DNA of 7,203 bases, taken from NCBI GenBank assembly GCA_937859105.1, contig CALMAD010000191.1, forward strand, positions 1 through 7,203, read 5' to 3'. This document shows, piece by piece, positions 6,847-7,203 of this stretch. The number at the start of each line of letters is the position of its first letter. Position 1 is the first letter of the stretch. Below the pieces are notes generated by a model. The model was not told the DNA's origin and ran no database searches. It saw only the letters and a list, made by a program, of their open reading frames with translations. Position numbers and translations under genes: made by a program. The stretch is from an uncultured Propionibacteriaceae bacterium (GTDB taxonomy: Bacteria; Actinomycetota; Actinomycetes; Propionibacteriales; Propionibacteriaceae).

Positions 6847-6905
6847 TCGATGCCCTTCGCCGCTCGGGTCTGACCGCGCCGATGCCGCACCGGGGGTCAT
6901 CGAGC
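6847..6905 (-). promoter_or_regulatory. pyrR leader: candidate PyrR-responsive translational switch
   Basis: On the mRNA, the 5' segment CGATGACCC (6902-6894) can pair with GGGCATCG (6855-6848), giving 8 bp with one bulged A. This buries half of the Shine-Dalgarno GAAGGG (6858-6853). The same segment can instead pair with an upstream copy GGCATCG (6886-6880), giving 7 bp with the same bulged A around an 8-nt loop, which leaves the ribosome site open. Between the two copies lies AGACCCGAGCGGCG (6871-6858), which agrees with the Bacillus PyrR-binding consensus ARUCCNGNGAGGYU except at three positions. Translational control by PyrR at the first ribosome site is known in mycobacteria. The pairings are visible in the sequence; the switch and its PyrR response are inferred. 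Confidence 0.4.
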
Positions 6906-6906
6906 G

Positions 6907-6935
6907 TTCAATCTAGCGCAGGATTTCGGTACGGT
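6907..6935 (+). promoter_or_regulatory. Candidate leaderless promoter of the small membrane-protein gene
   Basis: TACGGT (6930-6935) fits a -10 box, and TTCAAT (6907-6912) at a 17-bp spacing is a fair -35. Six bases (TAGGCC) separate the -10 from the ATG, so the transcript would start at or next to the start codon. No clear Shine-Dalgarno is present. The two boxes overlap the pyrR promoter on the other strand. Confidence 0.5.
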
Positions 6936-6938
6936 TAG
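6910..6938 (-). promoter_or_regulatory. pyrR: Candidate pyrRBC promoter
   Basis: TAGATT (6915-6910 on the minus strand) is a good -10 box. CTAACC (6938-6933) at a 17-bp spacing is a weak -35. Transcription should start at about 6901-6905, leaving a leader of about 55-59 nt before the preferred GTG. The -10 overlaps the -35 candidate of the divergent membrane-protein gene. Confidence 0.5.
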
Positions 6939-6941
6939 GCC

Positions 6942-7181
6942 ATGTCAGAGTTGAGCGTGCTGTTGATCCCGCTGCAGACCCTGCCGGGCTACCCGGCCGC
7001 CCCGACGCCGAGCCTCATGGATTTTCTGTGGTTGCTCATCATCATCCCGGGCCTCATCGGCGTGCTCGTCACCGGGCTCACCATGGGTCGCTCCTGGCTC
7101 GGCCAGGATCGTGAGGAGAACGCGGCCATCGAGCCCTTCCACGCCCTGCAGGGGCGCGACGCGCGCGAGCTCGAGTCCTGA
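6942..7181 (+). CDS. Small single-span membrane protein, function unknown
   Basis: I do not recognise this 79-residue protein. It has a short N-terminal part rich in Leu, Pro and Ala (1-25), one strong hydrophobic segment at about 27-48 (DFLWLLIIIPGLIGVLVTGLTM), then a positively started, mostly acidic soluble tail (WLGQDREENAAIEPFHALQGRDARELES). GR-S-W directly after the membrane segment suggests the tail is cytoplasmic by the positive-inside rule. The coding nature is supported by the in-frame ATG behind a -10-like box and by a sensible hydrophobic pattern. It is divergent from pyrR and shares a promoter region of about 40 bp with it if the upstream pyrR ATG is used, 95 bp otherwise. Nothing in it links it to pyrimidines; the pairing may be only positional. 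Confidence 0.75.
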   Translation: MSELSVLLIPLQTLPGYPAAPTPSLMDFLWLLIIIPGLIGVLVTGLTMGRSWLGQDREENAAIEPFHALQGRDARELES

Positions 7182-7203
7182 TCGCTTGAGCGACGGACGC
7201 CGG

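Noticed and set aside
5389..6873. 494-codon plus-strand frame antisense to pyrB and pyrR
   Set aside because: It is a GC-rich antisense shadow of two secure genes with no domain signature.
7182..7193. TCGCTTGAGCGA, a short inverted repeat just after the small membrane gene
   Set aside because: A 4-5 bp stem without a T-run is too weak to call a terminator, and the window ends 10 bases later.
1..7203. tRNA, rRNA, CRISPR array, insertion sequence, attachment site, defence system
   Set aside because: No cloverleaf, regularly spaced repeats, transposase or integrase motifs, terminal repeats or known defence domains were seen in any frame; apart from the small membrane protein, every gene belongs to a known family.

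Overview
The window is GC-rich (about 70 % by eye). Its genes are packed tightly on both strands with GTG and ATG starts, and the content points to an actinobacterium: a pyrR-pyrB-pyrC cluster whose PyrR resembles mycobacterial PyrR, a DinB/DUF664 protein of the mycothiol-transferase type paired with a WYL regulator, and several starts lying directly behind a TAnnnT-like -10 box, the arrangement of leaderless actinobacterial mRNAs. I cannot name a genus. No rRNA, tRNA, CRISPR array, insertion sequence or phage gene is visible, and no gap without a gene exceeds about 100 bases.

Layout. (1) The left edge carries the 3' end of a LacI-family regulator (+), facing a complete LarA-like (lactate racemase domain) gene (-). 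A long hairpin between them contains both stop codons. (2) Two tandem hairpins separate larA from a six-segment PAP2-type membrane phosphatase (-), which follows a DinB/DUF664 gene (-) by 20 bp. (3) The DinB gene is divergent from a WYL-domain HTH regulator (+); the 61-bp gap contains a perfect 6-3-6 palindrome, a likely operator. (4) The WYL gene ends in a 17-bp tail-to-tail overlap with pyrC. The pyrimidine operon pyrR-pyrB-pyrC (-) is compact: pyrR stop and pyrB start abut (TGAATG), and pyrB and pyrC overlap by 4 bp (GTGA). carAB, pyrD and pyrF do not follow here. (5) A short divergent promoter region separates pyrR from a 79-residue single-span membrane protein of unknown function (+).

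How the parts work together. PyrR senses UMP/UTP and PRPP and should control pyrB and pyrC, which catalyse the second and third steps of UMP synthesis. The preferred pyrR start (GTG at 6846, with a good Shine-Dalgarno) leaves a leader of about 55 nt. In it, the 5' end can pair either with a nearby GGCATCG copy or with a second copy that includes the Shine-Dalgarno sequence, and a partial match to the PyrR-binding loop lies between them. This looks like a translational on/off switch and is the most interesting signal in the window. The WYL/DinB pair looks like a local regulator-target module. The LarA homologue is probably a Ni-pincer-dependent 2-hydroxyacid racemase or epimerase of unknown substrate; the LacI neighbour hints at sugar or sugar-acid metabolism but does not show it.
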